NCBI RefSeq assembly: GCF_009177095.1
Contig: NZ_AP021861.1
Location: forward strand, 2,710,501-2,774,500
Direction of reading: 5' to 3'
Origin: Lacipirellula parvula
GTDB taxonomy: Bacteria > Planctomycetota > Planctomycetia > Pirellulales > Lacipirellulaceae
DNA: 64,000 bases
The notes beneath the pieces are model-generated. The model ran no database searches. It had not been told where the DNA came from and saw nothing but the letters and a program-made list of their open reading frames with translations. Within the stretch, counting starts at the first letter, position 1. Every line of letters begins with the position of its first letter. Positions 19,087-28,006 of this stretch are shown in pieces. The position numbers and the translations under genes were made by a program.

Positions 19087-20007
19087 TCAGCGTTGACGCC
19101 GACGAGCGGCGCATGCGCAAGCCATCCCTAGCATGGCGAGAGCGGCTGAGGCAGGTTCTGGAACGACGGTGACGTCCAGATTGTCCACGAGCAGATCCGT
19201 GCCAACGGCGAGCGTGCCGCCAATACGATTCTTTTGCAAGCCGATGCCGTTGATTTGGCCAGTGGCCGCCGAAGTGAGCGCTAGGGTGATGGGATCTCCG
19301 TACTGCACGCCGTTGACGTAGAGATTGAGCGACGTTCCGGAGAGCGCTGCTTCGAAGTGAACGGGTTCATTGACATCGAGATACCCGTTTTGATTGACGT
19401 CGAATGTGCCTGATCCGAAATTGGCTGGGAGCACGCCCGGAAGGGGATCGCGGGACGCTGCCAAGCCGGTGAACGGATTGGCGTTGCGCACGAAGACGAG
19501 ATTCGATGCGCCTCGCTGCTCGCGAACTTGGATGGCCCCGTTCGCCACCATCTCGATCGCGACTAATCCGGCGTGATCCACGGCGGTGGTGCCGAAGTTT
19601 TGCCCGACGCGGCTGCGAAGCATCAGGAGAAACGTATTGTTGAACTGATTCGGCGACGATCCGGTAGGCGAGCCTGCGGAAAGCAGAAACTCCAGATCAA
19701 GCCCAACTCGCACGTCACGATAATCCACGGGCAGATAGGCGCCGCCAGTGATCAAATTGTGAGCTAACGTGGTGTTTTGTTGGCCGGTGATCAGCAGCTT
19801 GTTATTGCTGACGGCGGCAGTGCCGTCGACCGTGGAACCGCTCGCGCTGTTGTTGCGTTCGACGTAGGCGATTCCGCCGACTTCCGTGACGCCAACGCTA
19901 TTGGTCACGGGCGTGCCGTCGGCACGCGTGAAGGTGTCAATAATCGCGGCCTGCGTCGTCGCCGCGCCCCAGAGGGCGACGAGTGCCGTCGTGAGCAAAG
20001 TCTTCAT
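19087..20007 (-). CDS. PEP-CTERM protein, lectin-like module
   Basis: A 306-aa protein with a signal peptide ending near residue 20 (TTQAA). A concanavalin/LamG-like domain follows (IDTFTRADGTPVTNSVG ... LLVDNLDVTV), then a PEP-CTERM sorting tail VPEPASAALAMLGMACACAARRRQR split as motif, helix and basic end. It parallels residues 346-605 of the fusion protein encoded just downstream, including FDVNQNGYLDVNE. The start is secure: GGAGG (20017-20021) lies 9 nt upstream. The likely role is an extracellular binding module; the ligand is unknown. Confidence 0.8.
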   Translation of the reverse strand: MKTLLTTALVALWGAATTQAAIIDTFTRADGTPVTNSVGVTEVGGIAYVERNNSASGSTVDGTAAVSNNKLLITGQQNTTLAHNLITGGAYLPVDYRDVRVGLDLEFLLSAGSPTGSSPNQFNNTFLLMLRSRVGQNFGTTAVDHAGLVAIEMVANGAIQVREQRGASNLVFVRNANPFTGLAASRDPLPGVLPANFGSGTFDVNQNGYLDVNEPVHFEAALSGTSLNLYVNGVQYGDPITLALTSAATGQINGIGLQKNRIGGTLAVGTDLLVDNLDVTVVPEPASAALAMLGMACACAARRRQR

Positions 20008-20016
20008 TAGCCAATT

Positions 20017-20021
20017 CCTCC
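20017..20021 (-). promoter_or_regulatory. Strong ribosome binding site of the PEP-CTERM lectin-like gene
   Basis: GGAGG on the minus strand, 9 nt before the ATG at 20007. It is one of the few consensus sites in this window. Confidence 0.7.
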
Positions 20022-20178
20022 AAGGTGTAGCGACGCCATCGCGTCACTGAAGCAAGAGTTCGGCGCGTCAATTCAGCTGGATTGACGACCGACTCGACGG
20101 AACACTGCCCCCGCATATGCTCCGCGAGTCGGCCGCCCAAACCAAACGGGAGCGCAGGCGCGCTCTCGCAAGAACGAA

Positions 20179-21978
20179 TTAGGCGGGGAACCGTCGCGAA
20201 CGGCGCGTGAACAGCGCCGCGAAGCCAACGCATGCCATCGCAGCGGTCGCCGGTTCGGGAACGACTCCGACGGCGCCTTCAGCCCCCACGGTCCCGAAGT
20301 TGGTCTTCCAATCGTTCAAGCTGCCGACGCTGGTATTGCGTTGCCACACGAGAAAGTCGGCGCCGTCGACCTTTGAGTCGGCGTTGAAATCTCCTGGAAT
20401 TCCAGTCGGCAGCGTTGCAATGAGAGCGTCGGCGCCGTTGGCGTTCAAGAACGTCACTTGTTCGGGGGTCAAGGCGCGACCGAGGATCATCACGTCGTCC
20501 ATGCTCCCAGTGAAATTCTCGTTGGCGTACGCTCCGCGGTAGCCGCCGCGATCTTCGCCGATTCGTAACTCATTGGTTCCTAGCGTTTGCACGGTGCCGG
20601 CAGGGAGATCGGTCTTGCTGGCGACAAGGGTGCCGTCCAGGTAAAGCTTCACCGAATCGTTCGTCGTCCCGGTTTCGTAAACAATCGTGAGGGTTTGCTT
20701 GGTGTTAATGTTCAAGTCCGGCTTGTTCGGCCCAGCGACGGTCAAGGTCGCGGCTCCGGTATTGCTGGGGAGGAACAAACGGATACCGGTGACGGTGCTC
20801 GGATTGAAGTCGAGAATCAAGCTGCCGGCGGTCGATCCGGTGCCAGCGTAGCTGCTGAGAATTCGAGCGACGCCGTTGCTCACCTGACCGTTGGTATAAG
20901 GATTAACGACTGCCGAAATCGTGAAATTAGGGCCGAGATCGCCGACTTGGCCGGCGTTGATTTGGCTGAAGATTTGATTGCCCGGCGTCGTGGGAGGTTG
21001 GGGGTCGAGGAAGTTAAACGAGGTGTTGCCAACCTTCGCGTTAGCTGCAGCCGAATCAACGGTTCCCGACGCGCGTACGATCCCGTTTTGATTTCCATCG
21101 AGCGTGAACTTGTCCGTGACCGTCGTGCCCGTATCTCCCTCGAAGTTGTAGTAGACGGCTTTTTCGCCCCCCACGGGCGTAATGACGTTAGAGACGGGAG
21201 CGCCTGTGCCGCCGTTGTAAATCGATGAAATCTGAGCGGGCGACAACGAGCGCGAGATCATGAACATGTCGTCGGCGTTACCGACAATCTGCTCGTTGGC
21301 GCTATTGGTCCGTGGATAGAGCGAGACGTCCTCGCCAATCCGCAGGTTGACGGTGTTGGAGTAAGCTCCGAGCGTTCCGCTAGCGGTGGTGGAGATCGGA
21401 TTGCCGTCGATGTAGAGCTGAACCGCGGAGTTTCCGCTGACCGTGCCGTCGACGGTCATCGCGTAATGATGATAGCCAGGCGACAACGCAGGCGTGACCG
21501 TGCCGGTGAACTGGATGCCTCCCACAATGCCGCGCAGGCTCGAGTTAGTAGCTGAACGGCCGGAGTCAAGCAGCAAGACGTTGTTAGGGACCGTGCCGGA
21601 GGAGAAACTGCTGAAGATGCGGAAGCGAGCCGTCGGAAGGCTCACAACATCTTGATTCACCCATCCGCCCAAGGTGAACGAGGCGCCCGCGGCAAGCGTC
21701 GAGTCTGGAATTTCGATCGAAGAAAAGTCGCCTTCCGCCAGCGGCGGCGGGTTGTCAAAGAAGGCCGCTTGATTGCCGAAACGCGGATCAAAATTGTCCG
21801 TGGGATCGACGTTGTTGTAGATGACGCCGTTCTGTGCGCCGTCTGACGTGAGCTTGTCGGTAACCGTCGTTCCGCTGTCGCCTTCAAAGTTGTAAAGCAG
21901 GTTTGCTGCGCGGGCAGTACCGCCGCACGTAAGAGAAAGTGCGAAGATAGGCGTAATGAGACGGCGCACGCTGTTCAT
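20179..21978 (-). CDS. PEP-CTERM protein with two LamG-like domains and a dockerin-type repeat
   Basis: A 599-aa protein with a signal peptide of about 24 residues. Two homologous LamG/concanavalin-like halves follow (about 25-255 and 275-510). Each starts with YNFEGDxGTTVTDK and ends with a lectin signature (NADDMFMISRSLSPAQIS; SMDDVMILGRALTPEQVT). A single dockerin-like repeat GDFNADSKVDGADFLVWQR lies near residue 530, and a PEP-CTERM tail (VPEPATAAMACVGF, RRSRR) closes the protein. The internal repeat points to a duplication. GGGGAG lies about 9 nt before the ATG. Likely a surface glycan-binding protein; no catalytic domain is visible. Confidence 0.85.
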   Translation of the reverse strand: MNSVRRLITPIFALSLTCGGTARAANLLYNFEGDSGTTVTDKLTSDGAQNGVIYNNVDPTDNFDPRFGNQAAFFDNPPPLAEGDFSSIEIPDSTLAAGASFTLGGWVNQDVVSLPTARFRIFSSFSSGTVPNNVLLLDSGRSATNSSLRGIVGGIQFTGTVTPALSPGYHHYAMTVDGTVSGNSAVQLYIDGNPISTTASGTLGAYSNTVNLRIGEDVSLYPRTNSANEQIVGNADDMFMISRSLSPAQISSIYNGGTGAPVSNVITPVGGEKAVYYNFEGDTGTTVTDKFTLDGNQNGIVRASGTVDSAAANAKVGNTSFNFLDPQPPTTPGNQIFSQINAGQVGDLGPNFTISAVVNPYTNGQVSNGVARILSSYAGTGSTAGSLILDFNPSTVTGIRLFLPSNTGAATLTVAGPNKPDLNINTKQTLTIVYETGTTNDSVKLYLDGTLVASKTDLPAGTVQTLGTNELRIGEDRGGYRGAYANENFTGSMDDVMILGRALTPEQVTFLNANGADALIATLPTGIPGDFNADSKVDGADFLVWQRNTSVGSLNDWKTNFGTVGAEGAVGVVPEPATAAMACVGFAALFTRRSRRFPA

Positions 21979-22073
21979 CGGTGACGCTCCCCTGTGGAAA
22001 TGAGATTGCGAACTAAAAAATGATCGGTCGCTCGCCGCTCATCCGTGCGTCAATCCCAGCGCAGGCGTCCTGC

Positions 22074-23246
22074 CTACATTCCCGGCCAGCGCGGCGGCAT
22101 TGCAGCTGGCTCGGCGATTGTTTCCCCTTGATGGAAACCTAACGGCGCCAGAAATCGACTGGCGTCGCTAATTGAACGCACCCCGCGCTTCATCTGATCA
22201 AGCAGTTGCGCGGTGAGCTTAGCCGTCGCCGGCTCGTCGACGGTAACGGCGGTGAGTCGTTTGGCGAGCACGTTCAGTCGGCTTGCTCCGCCAAAACTGA
22301 CTAACGAAATCTGATGCGGCGGCTCGATTCCCGCGCGCAAGAGCGAGAAGTAGCATGCCTCCATGTCCGAGTCCCAAGGATCGATGATTGCCGTGGGGCG
22401 ACGATCTTCGGGCAACGTCAGCATCGAGGCGAGCGCTTCGTCAATCTCGCGCGTCCGCGCAGGCCCTACTTGGCTCGACTTCGACGCGCCAATCTTGATC
22501 AACTCAGGCGGCAGATCGCTGCCGGCTTTGCGGAGCGCCAGGCTGAGAGCCGCTTCGTAGCGATTAACTGCTTCGCTACGGTGACTAGCGAGAAGCGCGA
22601 TGCGGCGGTGCCCGCGACTGAGCAACGATTCCGCCGCTTTGATGATCACGTCTTCGAATGAAATTGCCACGACCGGCGCCGGGACGCCGTCGATCGCGCG
22701 ATGGAGCATCACGATCGGGATGCCCTGGCTTTGAAGCTGGCGCAATTGATAATCGGGAATGTTCCCCACGGTCGGCGGGAGCAGGGCGACTCCAGCCACC
22801 CGCTTGTCGAGAAGCTGCAGGATGATGTCGCCTTGGCGGCTGGTCTCGTTGCCAGTCGTGCAGACGAGGATTTGGTAGTGCAGGTCGCTCGCCGCTGCGG
22901 CGAACCCATCGACAAGCGCCGGGTAGTGGCCAGATTGAATTTCAGGAAGGACGATTGCGAACGCCGCCATGTGCGGCTGGTTCTTCACGGCCTCGCGATC
23001 GCATACGACCGTCCCTTTGCCTGGGTGTCGTTCGACGACTCCGTCCTGCTCAAGGGAAAAGAGCGCCTGCCGCACCGTGCTGCGCGAGAGAGAAAAACGT
23101 CGCGCTAATTCGGGTTCGGACGGAAGAAAGTGCCCTGGGAGGTAAGCGCCGTTCGCAATTTCTGATTCCAATGCGAGACGCAGTTGCGCGTGCTTCGTGC
23201 CCGCACCGGCGTCGGCGATCGACGAATTGTCCTTGATATCGCTCAT
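22074..23246 (-). CDS. GntR-type HTH / LacI-type effector-domain transcriptional regulator (regulator 1)
   Basis: A 390-aa chimera of the AraR kind. Residues about 20-85 form a GntR winged helix (FLPSEPELARRFSLSRSTVRQ, DGVVERHPGKGTVV). Residues 95-380 form a periplasmic-binding-like sugar sensor (SGHYPALVDGFAAAASD, GHRRIALLASHRSEAVNRY, RPTAIIDPWDSDMEA, LVSFGG). The ATG at 23246 is preferred over 23372: the longer frame would place the operator 23291-23317 inside the coding region, and its first 42 residues resemble no known domain. It probably represses its own gene and the surrounding catabolic operons when no ligand is bound. It is a close paralogue of regulator 2 at 37689-38843. Confidence 0.92.
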   Translation of the reverse strand: MSDIKDNSSIADAGAGTKHAQLRLALESEIANGAYLPGHFLPSEPELARRFSLSRSTVRQALFSLEQDGVVERHPGKGTVVCDREAVKNQPHMAAFAIVLPEIQSGHYPALVDGFAAAASDLHYQILVCTTGNETSRQGDIILQLLDKRVAGVALLPPTVGNIPDYQLRQLQSQGIPIVMLHRAIDGVPAPVVAISFEDVIIKAAESLLSRGHRRIALLASHRSEAVNRYEAALSLALRKAGSDLPPELIKIGASKSSQVGPARTREIDEALASMLTLPEDRRPTAIIDPWDSDMEACYFSLLRAGIEPPHQISLVSFGGASRLNVLAKRLTAVTVDEPATAKLTAQLLDQMKRGVRSISDASRFLAPLGFHQGETIAEPAAMPPRWPGM

Positions 23247-23290
23247 TGCTTCTTGCTGATTCGACCACAACCCTCGCCGACGCCACTGAA

Positions 23291-23343
23291 TGACAGGATG
23301 TTCGGACAGGTTGTATGCTACATGCAGTCCAGCGGGGTTGCAA
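23291..23343 (-). promoter_or_regulatory. Promoter and operator A: autoregulation site of regulator 1
   Basis: On the minus strand TTGCAA (23343-23338), a 17-nt spacer and TAGCAT (23320-23315) form a promoter. Directly on and after the -10 lies the palindrome at 23314-23293. It has half-sites ACAACCTGTCC and GAACATCCTGT, a perfect match to ACANNNTGTNC with its inverted copy. It ends 46 nt before the ATG at 23246. A repressor bound here would block polymerase, which implies autoregulation. Confidence 0.75.
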
Positions 23344-23592
23344 CAAAAAAATTCAAAGTCTCTAGCGATCACCTGCAGAGGACCGTCGACGCAATTAATT
23401 TGTTAGGTAAGTTATTATGGAGAAAAAAGTTATGCGATTACTTGTTGCCACTGGGCGAGATAGGTAAGTTCCCGAATCGGTTGTCGGCCAGCCTGTCTGG
23501 TCCGCTAAATGACCTACTGGAGAACGTAGTGGCGATTCTGAGGCGGTAGGCGAAGTAAATGGGGCCTAGCCGCCACTGGCTGAAGATCGGTT

Positions 23593-24315
23593 CTACTTGC
23601 CCTTGGCGTCTTGTTCCGATTTCTTCTCTTGGCGACGAGCATCAATGGCCGCGCTGATCGTTTCCGCTATCAGCTTCGAAGCGGCGGCATTGGGATGAAC
23701 TCCATCCGAAAAGTCGCTGCTGTGCGAGTCGCAGGCACTGTAGACGTTGATCAGCGTGGCGTTCTCGTCTGCAGCAACGCGGCGTAGCTTCGGCACAATT
23801 TCCTTGGCGAGAATTGCATCCGTGTCCCATGGTTTGCCGCGATCTCGAAATAGCGGCGGCGGCAAACAAACGAACACGTCGACGGCAGGATTCTTCTCAC
23901 GCAGCGAGCGAATCAGCGATTTGCAGTCGTCGACGAATTCGCCTCGGTGTTGCCGCCAATCGGCTTCTTTCGTGTCGTTTGTCCCTAACTGCACGATGGC
24001 CACGTCGGCGCCATACGCTTGAGCGAGCTTCCATTCGTTGGTCGCCCAAATCGACTTCGCACCTTTCCTGAGCAACGTCGTTCCGCTCATGCAGAACGCG
24101 CGAACTTCGTAGTCGCCCCCGAGGATCTCTTGGAGTTGAGCAGGGTATGCTTCGCGTTTCGGATCCTTCAATCCATGCCCGCACGTGATGCTGTCGCCGA
24201 TACAAGCGACGCGCCGCACGGGCTGCTGATCGACAGGTTCGTCAGCGTGAGAGCGTGGGCTCAAAGCGGCCGATATACCGGCAGTAATAAAAAGGATTGC
24301 TGTTTTTCGATGCAC
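23593..24315 (-). CDS. SGNH/GDSL-family esterase, secreted
   Basis: A 240-aa protein with a signal peptide of about 25 residues. The four SGNH blocks are visible: IGDSIT with nucleophile Ser42, the SGTTLL glycine block, QLGTNDT with the Asn, and DGVHP with Asp204 and His207. Family members deacetylate sugars or hydrolyse esters, and sialate O-acetylesterases have the same architecture. The C-terminus is charged. Its place beside the glycan locus suggests removal of acyl groups from the substrate, which is inferred. No operator copy lies directly in front of it. Confidence 0.85.
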   Translation of the reverse strand: MHRKTAILFITAGISAALSPRSHADEPVDQQPVRRVACIGDSITCGHGLKDPKREAYPAQLQEILGGDYEVRAFCMSGTTLLRKGAKSIWATNEWKLAQAYGADVAIVQLGTNDTKEADWRQHRGEFVDDCKSLIRSLREKNPAVDVFVCLPPPLFRDRGKPWDTDAILAKEIVPKLRRVAADENATLINVYSACDSHSSDFSDGVHPNAAASKLIAETISAAIDARRQEKKSEQDAKGK

Positions 24316-24369
24316 GTTACATCCGTCTAGGCGAAAGGATGCTGCGTAGTTTATCGCGGCCGCGCCCTC

Positions 24370-25038
24370 TTAACGCGGATCAAGCTTGAACTGTGCCGGC
24401 GCCCCGCCTGACGCGCTTGAGACGACGAAACCAAGCTCCGTTTCCGCGTTGTATCGCTTGGGGAGCATTTCGCGGTCGCCGTTCTTCTTGCTGATCGTGA
24501 CGCGGTAAATTCCTGGCTGAATGCCAGGCAGGCCTTTCTCGATCGGCAGGACGAACCCCGCGCCGTCGCTGTTGGTCGTCGCGTGAGCGGCCTTAATTCG
24601 TTCTTGCATGAATTCCTCAGGATGGAACTCCACGATGGCTCCATCGAGCGGTTTGCCGCCGACCGTGACGAAGCAAGTGAGACTTTGAAGTCCAATTCTG
24701 CCGATCTGGTAGCTCTCTAGATGAGCTTTAAGCTCATCCTGATCAATTTTGGAGTCCTTGTTCACGTCAATCATGGGAATTGCAGCACGCAGCCCAGGCC
24801 ATGCGCTCAATTCTCTAGCGTCCAAAGACCCGTTGTGATCGGCGTCGTTCTTATCGAACGCCTCTTGAGTCATCTGCACTGGATCAAACGTCGGTACTGT
24901 CACTCGCTGCGGCCCGCGGTTGCATCCTGCGAGCGTAATCGCGAGCAAGGGCATCAAGGCGAGCAGGGGCATGTAGTCGGCGGGACAAGCGAATTCACGA
25001 CGATCGAGTCGTCGGAAGTGAGGTAAGCGCGTCGCCAT
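24370..25038 (-). CDS. EF-hand lipoprotein with carboxypeptidase-regulatory-like domain
   Basis: A 222-aa protein. A lipobox LAGC (Cys39) follows a hydrophobic segment, so it is probably a membrane-anchored lipoprotein. Two EF-hand loops are seen: DADHNGSLDARE and DVNKDSKIDQDE. The C-terminal half (LTCFVTVGGKPLDGAIVEF ... PGIYRVTISKKNG) looks like the beta-sandwich domain often found next to DUF1559 genes in planctomycetes. The ATG at 25038 has an AGG about 8 nt upstream; an internal ATG at 24972 is possible but has no such site. It is divergent from the pseudopilin gene, with operator B between them. Confidence 0.8.
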   Translation of the reverse strand: MATRLPHFRRLDRREFACPADYMPLLALMPLLAITLAGCNRGPQRVTVPTFDPVQMTQEAFDKNDADHNGSLDARELSAWPGLRAAIPMIDVNKDSKIDQDELKAHLESYQIGRIGLQSLTCFVTVGGKPLDGAIVEFHPEEFMQERIKAAHATTNSDGAGFVLPIEKGLPGIQPGIYRVTISKKNGDREMLPKRYNAETELGFVVSSASGGAPAQFKLDPR

Positions 25039-25071
25039 GTCTCAACCTGCGGCAAAGTTTGGGGAAATTGA

Positions 25072-25124
25072 TTGACACGTCCGCTCTCGAGTCTTAGCAT
25101 ACAACCTGTCCGTACAATCTGTCC
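25072..25124 (+). promoter_or_regulatory. Promoter and operator B: pseudopilin gene
   Basis: TTGACA (25072-25077), a 17-nt spacer and TAGCAT (25095-25100) form a near-consensus promoter on the plus strand. The palindrome at 25101-25122, with half-sites ACAACCTGTCC and GTACAATCTGT, begins directly after the -10. It lies 36 nt before the preferred start of the DUF1559 gene. It could also affect the divergent lipoprotein gene. Confidence 0.75.
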
Positions 25125-25157
25125 ACTCCCGAAGGCATGGATTTTGAGGGCTTTCTT

Positions 25158-26252
25158 ATGGCGTCGAATCGGGCTGGTCTTTCGTCATCTCGCCGTCACT
25201 TGGCGGCGTCCTGCAATAGCTTCCGCGTCAATGCTGGCTCGACTTCAGCGGTCGTCGGTAGTCGGGGGTTCACGCTTGTCGAACTCTTGGTGGTGATCGC
25301 GATTATTGGCGTCCTCGTCGCGCTGCTGCTACCAGCCGTTCAGGCGGCTCGCGAGGCGGCACGGCGCGCCAACTGCGTGAGCAATCTTCGCAACGTGGGA
25401 ATTGCGACGCTCAACCACGTGGATGTACAAGGGCACTACCCGAGCAACGGCTGGGGGTCTCTGTATACGGCCGACCCTGATCAAGGATTTGGAAAGAACC
25501 AGCCGGGTAGTTGGCTCTTCAGCATTCTGCCGTATATCGAACTTCAGGCGTTGCACGATATTGGATCCGGGTCTCCCGGATGGCCTGTTCCAGTCAAGAA
25601 GAAGCGAGCGTTACTGCAGACGATACAAACGCCGGTTCCCGTCTTCTACTGCCCAAGTCGTCGTCCTGCTCTGGCTTATCCCGTCAAGCAATGGTCGAGC
25701 GTCCTGAATTTCGTCCATGATGGAAGCGATTTAGCGCGAAACGACTATGCGGCGTGCTCGGGGTCGGGAAGCACCATCGCCGGGTTGACGGGCACGTCAA
25801 GATATTTCGCTCAAGACTACAACGAGGCTGATACGTTCACGGGGTGGCCTAACCCCGAGCTTTATAACGGCATCAGCTTCATTCGCAGCGAAGTGGCTCT
25901 GCGTGAAGTCACAGACGGTACGTCCAATACATATTTCGTTGGCGAAAAGTCCGTCAATGTCGACGCTTACAACGTCAACGGCGAGGCGAGCGTCGTTAAT
26001 CTTGCCGATCACGGCGACGACCAAGGGTGGTTGATCGGTCACAATGGCGACACGGTGCGCTCGTCGGGCAGCCCGCCGCTGCAAGACACGTTAGGAGTCA
26101 ATCCTTACGAGTTTTGGGGAAGCGCTCACCCTGGCGGGTTCAACATGATGTTCGGCGATTCGAGCGTGAAGACAATCAACTATGAGATCGACCTGGTGAC
26201 GCATGCCGCGCTCGGGACGCGGAACGGGGCAGAAGTGGCGGCGACTCCGTAG
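25158..26252 (+). CDS. DUF1559 pseudopilin-like protein (regulon member)
   Basis: A 364-aa protein from the ATG at 25158, chosen because GAGGG lies 7 nt upstream. The earlier ATG at 25137 has its purine run only 1 nt away. It has the prepilin motif GFTLVELLVVIAIIGVLVA with a 36-residue leader, then LLPAVQAAREAARRANC, and the C-terminal HPGGFNMMFGDSSVKTI. Its promoter carries operator B, so this pseudopilin is probably made only with the catabolic enzymes. That would suit a surface structure serving substrate capture or secretion. Confidence 0.9.
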   Translation: MASNRAGLSSSRRHLAASCNSFRVNAGSTSAVVGSRGFTLVELLVVIAIIGVLVALLLPAVQAAREAARRANCVSNLRNVGIATLNHVDVQGHYPSNGWGSLYTADPDQGFGKNQPGSWLFSILPYIELQALHDIGSGSPGWPVPVKKKRALLQTIQTPVPVFYCPSRRPALAYPVKQWSSVLNFVHDGSDLARNDYAACSGSGSTIAGLTGTSRYFAQDYNEADTFTGWPNPELYNGISFIRSEVALREVTDGTSNTYFVGEKSVNVDAYNVNGEASVVNLADHGDDQGWLIGHNGDTVRSSGSPPLQDTLGVNPYEFWGSAHPGGFNMMFGDSSVKTINYEIDLVTHAALGTRNGAEVAATP

Positions 26253-26551
26253 TTGCCAGGCTTGGTCGTCGCCGATGTTGCACCGCAGACTCCGCCTGCG
26301 GCGATCGCTAAATTTCCTCGCCTCATTCGCCAGACGCTGAACGCTGCGATGGAGTGCTGCAGAAATTTTCGCAGGGGCGCCTGTTTGGCCAAAGCGAGGT
26401 AAGGCGATTTGATGCAGCGGCGCAAGTGAGCGTCTCGCCTTGCAGTCAGCGTCATTGCCGCTCGAACGCTGCCTACTCCAGGCTCGTTGCCGGCGAGTAG
26501 GCTCGGCGGTTTCCAGCAGCTTCTCCGTTCGTGTAACCTACCAAGCTACCG
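26253..26551. other. Intergenic stretch between converging genes
   Basis: About 300 bp between the ends of two converging genes. Short frames here lack motifs. No strong hairpin with a T-run is visible. Confidence 0.4.
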
Positions 26552-27931
26552 TCAACCAGCCTGCGGTTCGACGCTCGCCGTCCGCCCGTAGATGTAGCGG
26601 GGGTTTCTGCCCCAAAAGCCGTAGTCGTAGGCGACGAACAGCTTGTTGTCCTCCGGCGTCTCGGCGATGGCCATGTAGTGCGTCGTCGGCACTCCAGAAG
26701 TGAGTCTCACGACGTTGCTCCACGTGTCGCCCTGGTCTCGGCTGAAGGCTAGGTAATTGCCGTTCCAGTGGTGTTGGGCGTGCGGCCAGCAGGCTTTTTG
26801 CGGGACGCGAACTCCGAAGGCTGCGACGAGAATTCCGCTCCGAAGTTCCACAAGGTCTGGATCAACAACGGCGCCTTTGAGCTCATCGGGGTTGTTTTCA
26901 TCCAACAGTTTTCCTGAAGCGCCTTTCGTGCGACGAAACATATCGGCCCACAGCTCGGTGCGGTGAATATCTAGACCGGCGAAGATTCGAGGGCGGGGCT
27001 GGCTCCATGTGTTGCCTTCGTCGTCGGACGTCGTTTCGTACAAGTCTCGTCCAGTGCGGATGAAACAAATGAGCCGCCCGGGATGCTTGCCTCCGCTCAC
27101 GCGGGCGATTACCGGTTCATTGAAGCCCTCGGTTCCCACGGCGGGGTCGACGGCGACGGTGGAGACGAGATCCCAACTGCGCCCTTCGTCGGTTGATCGC
27201 ACAAGCATCACGCGCGTCTTCATCATCGTCGGTCGGTAGGTCGACGGCGTGTTGTCGCCCTTCATCGTTCCGTACACGGTAGTCAGCAAGTCGCCGTTGG
27301 GGAGTGCGATGATTCGCCGATGGACGCGCTCGGCGTCGTGCGGATGGCCGCCGTCGTCTTTCGTGGCGTAAAAGTCGATCCCCGGCAGATTAAACTCGAC
27401 GTCAATCGGGCCTTCGAGCGTGCGCCAGTCGTCGTCGGAAACGTAAAGTTGCCCCACGCCTTTCCCTGGCGTCTTCCCCGGGGTGACGTAGGTGTCGAGC
27501 GCGACGATCCGCCCACTGGCAAGTTGCACCGCCCCGCCTTCGAGATTGAGGCCGTTCTCGCCTGGCTTGAGGGGAATGTTGGTCCACGTTTTCCCCATAT
27601 CCCGTGAGACGTTGGTGGGCATCGCGTAGGGGTAATGCATCCGCGGCGTGGGCGCCGGTTTATCCGGAGTTTGAGCCTGGACGATCAGCGTTCCATATTT
27701 CGTGCAGAGCATGTACGGCTGCAGGCCACGGTTCATCACCATCAGTTCGTCGCCGAACTCAAGCCGCAACTTGCCGTCCGCCTCAATCGTTTGCGGCGTA
27801 TTACGCACCAGCAGTTCGCCGTCGTCGCTGGCGACAGACGTATCAGCTTTCGTTGATACGGCGGTGAGGAGCGGCGCCGACAGAGCAAACGCTGCCGACT
27901 GTCCGAGAAACGTGCGTCGTTGGTACGCCAT
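26552..27931 (-). CDS. Tat-exported sialidase-family (BNR) protein
   Basis: A 459-aa protein. The N-terminus QRRTFLGQSAAFALSA is a twin-arginine signal (Arg5-Arg6). The rest is a six-bladed propeller of the sialidase superfamily. BNR/Asp-box-like motifs are visible: SRDMGKTWTN, STDEGRSWDL, SDDEGNTWSQ and SRDQGDTWSN. Such proteins remove terminal acidic or neutral sugars; the actual sugar cannot be read. It shares the intergenic region holding operator C with the mutarotase gene, but the visible promoter there points the other way. Confidence 0.85.
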   Translation of the reverse strand: MAYQRRTFLGQSAAFALSAPLLTAVSTKADTSVASDDGELLVRNTPQTIEADGKLRLEFGDELMVMNRGLQPYMLCTKYGTLIVQAQTPDKPAPTPRMHYPYAMPTNVSRDMGKTWTNIPLKPGENGLNLEGGAVQLASGRIVALDTYVTPGKTPGKGVGQLYVSDDDWRTLEGPIDVEFNLPGIDFYATKDDGGHPHDAERVHRRIIALPNGDLLTTVYGTMKGDNTPSTYRPTMMKTRVMLVRSTDEGRSWDLVSTVAVDPAVGTEGFNEPVIARVSGGKHPGRLICFIRTGRDLYETTSDDEGNTWSQPRPRIFAGLDIHRTELWADMFRRTKGASGKLLDENNPDELKGAVVDPDLVELRSGILVAAFGVRVPQKACWPHAQHHWNGNYLAFSRDQGDTWSNVVRLTSGVPTTHYMAIAETPEDNKLFVAYDYGFWGRNPRYIYGRTASVEPQAG

Positions 27932-28006
27932 GATTCCAACCTCTGCCTAAGTAATTGAAGTGGCCGCGCGGGCTCGCGTTTGTTCCCGTCGTAGAGCTCG
28001 GTTGCA

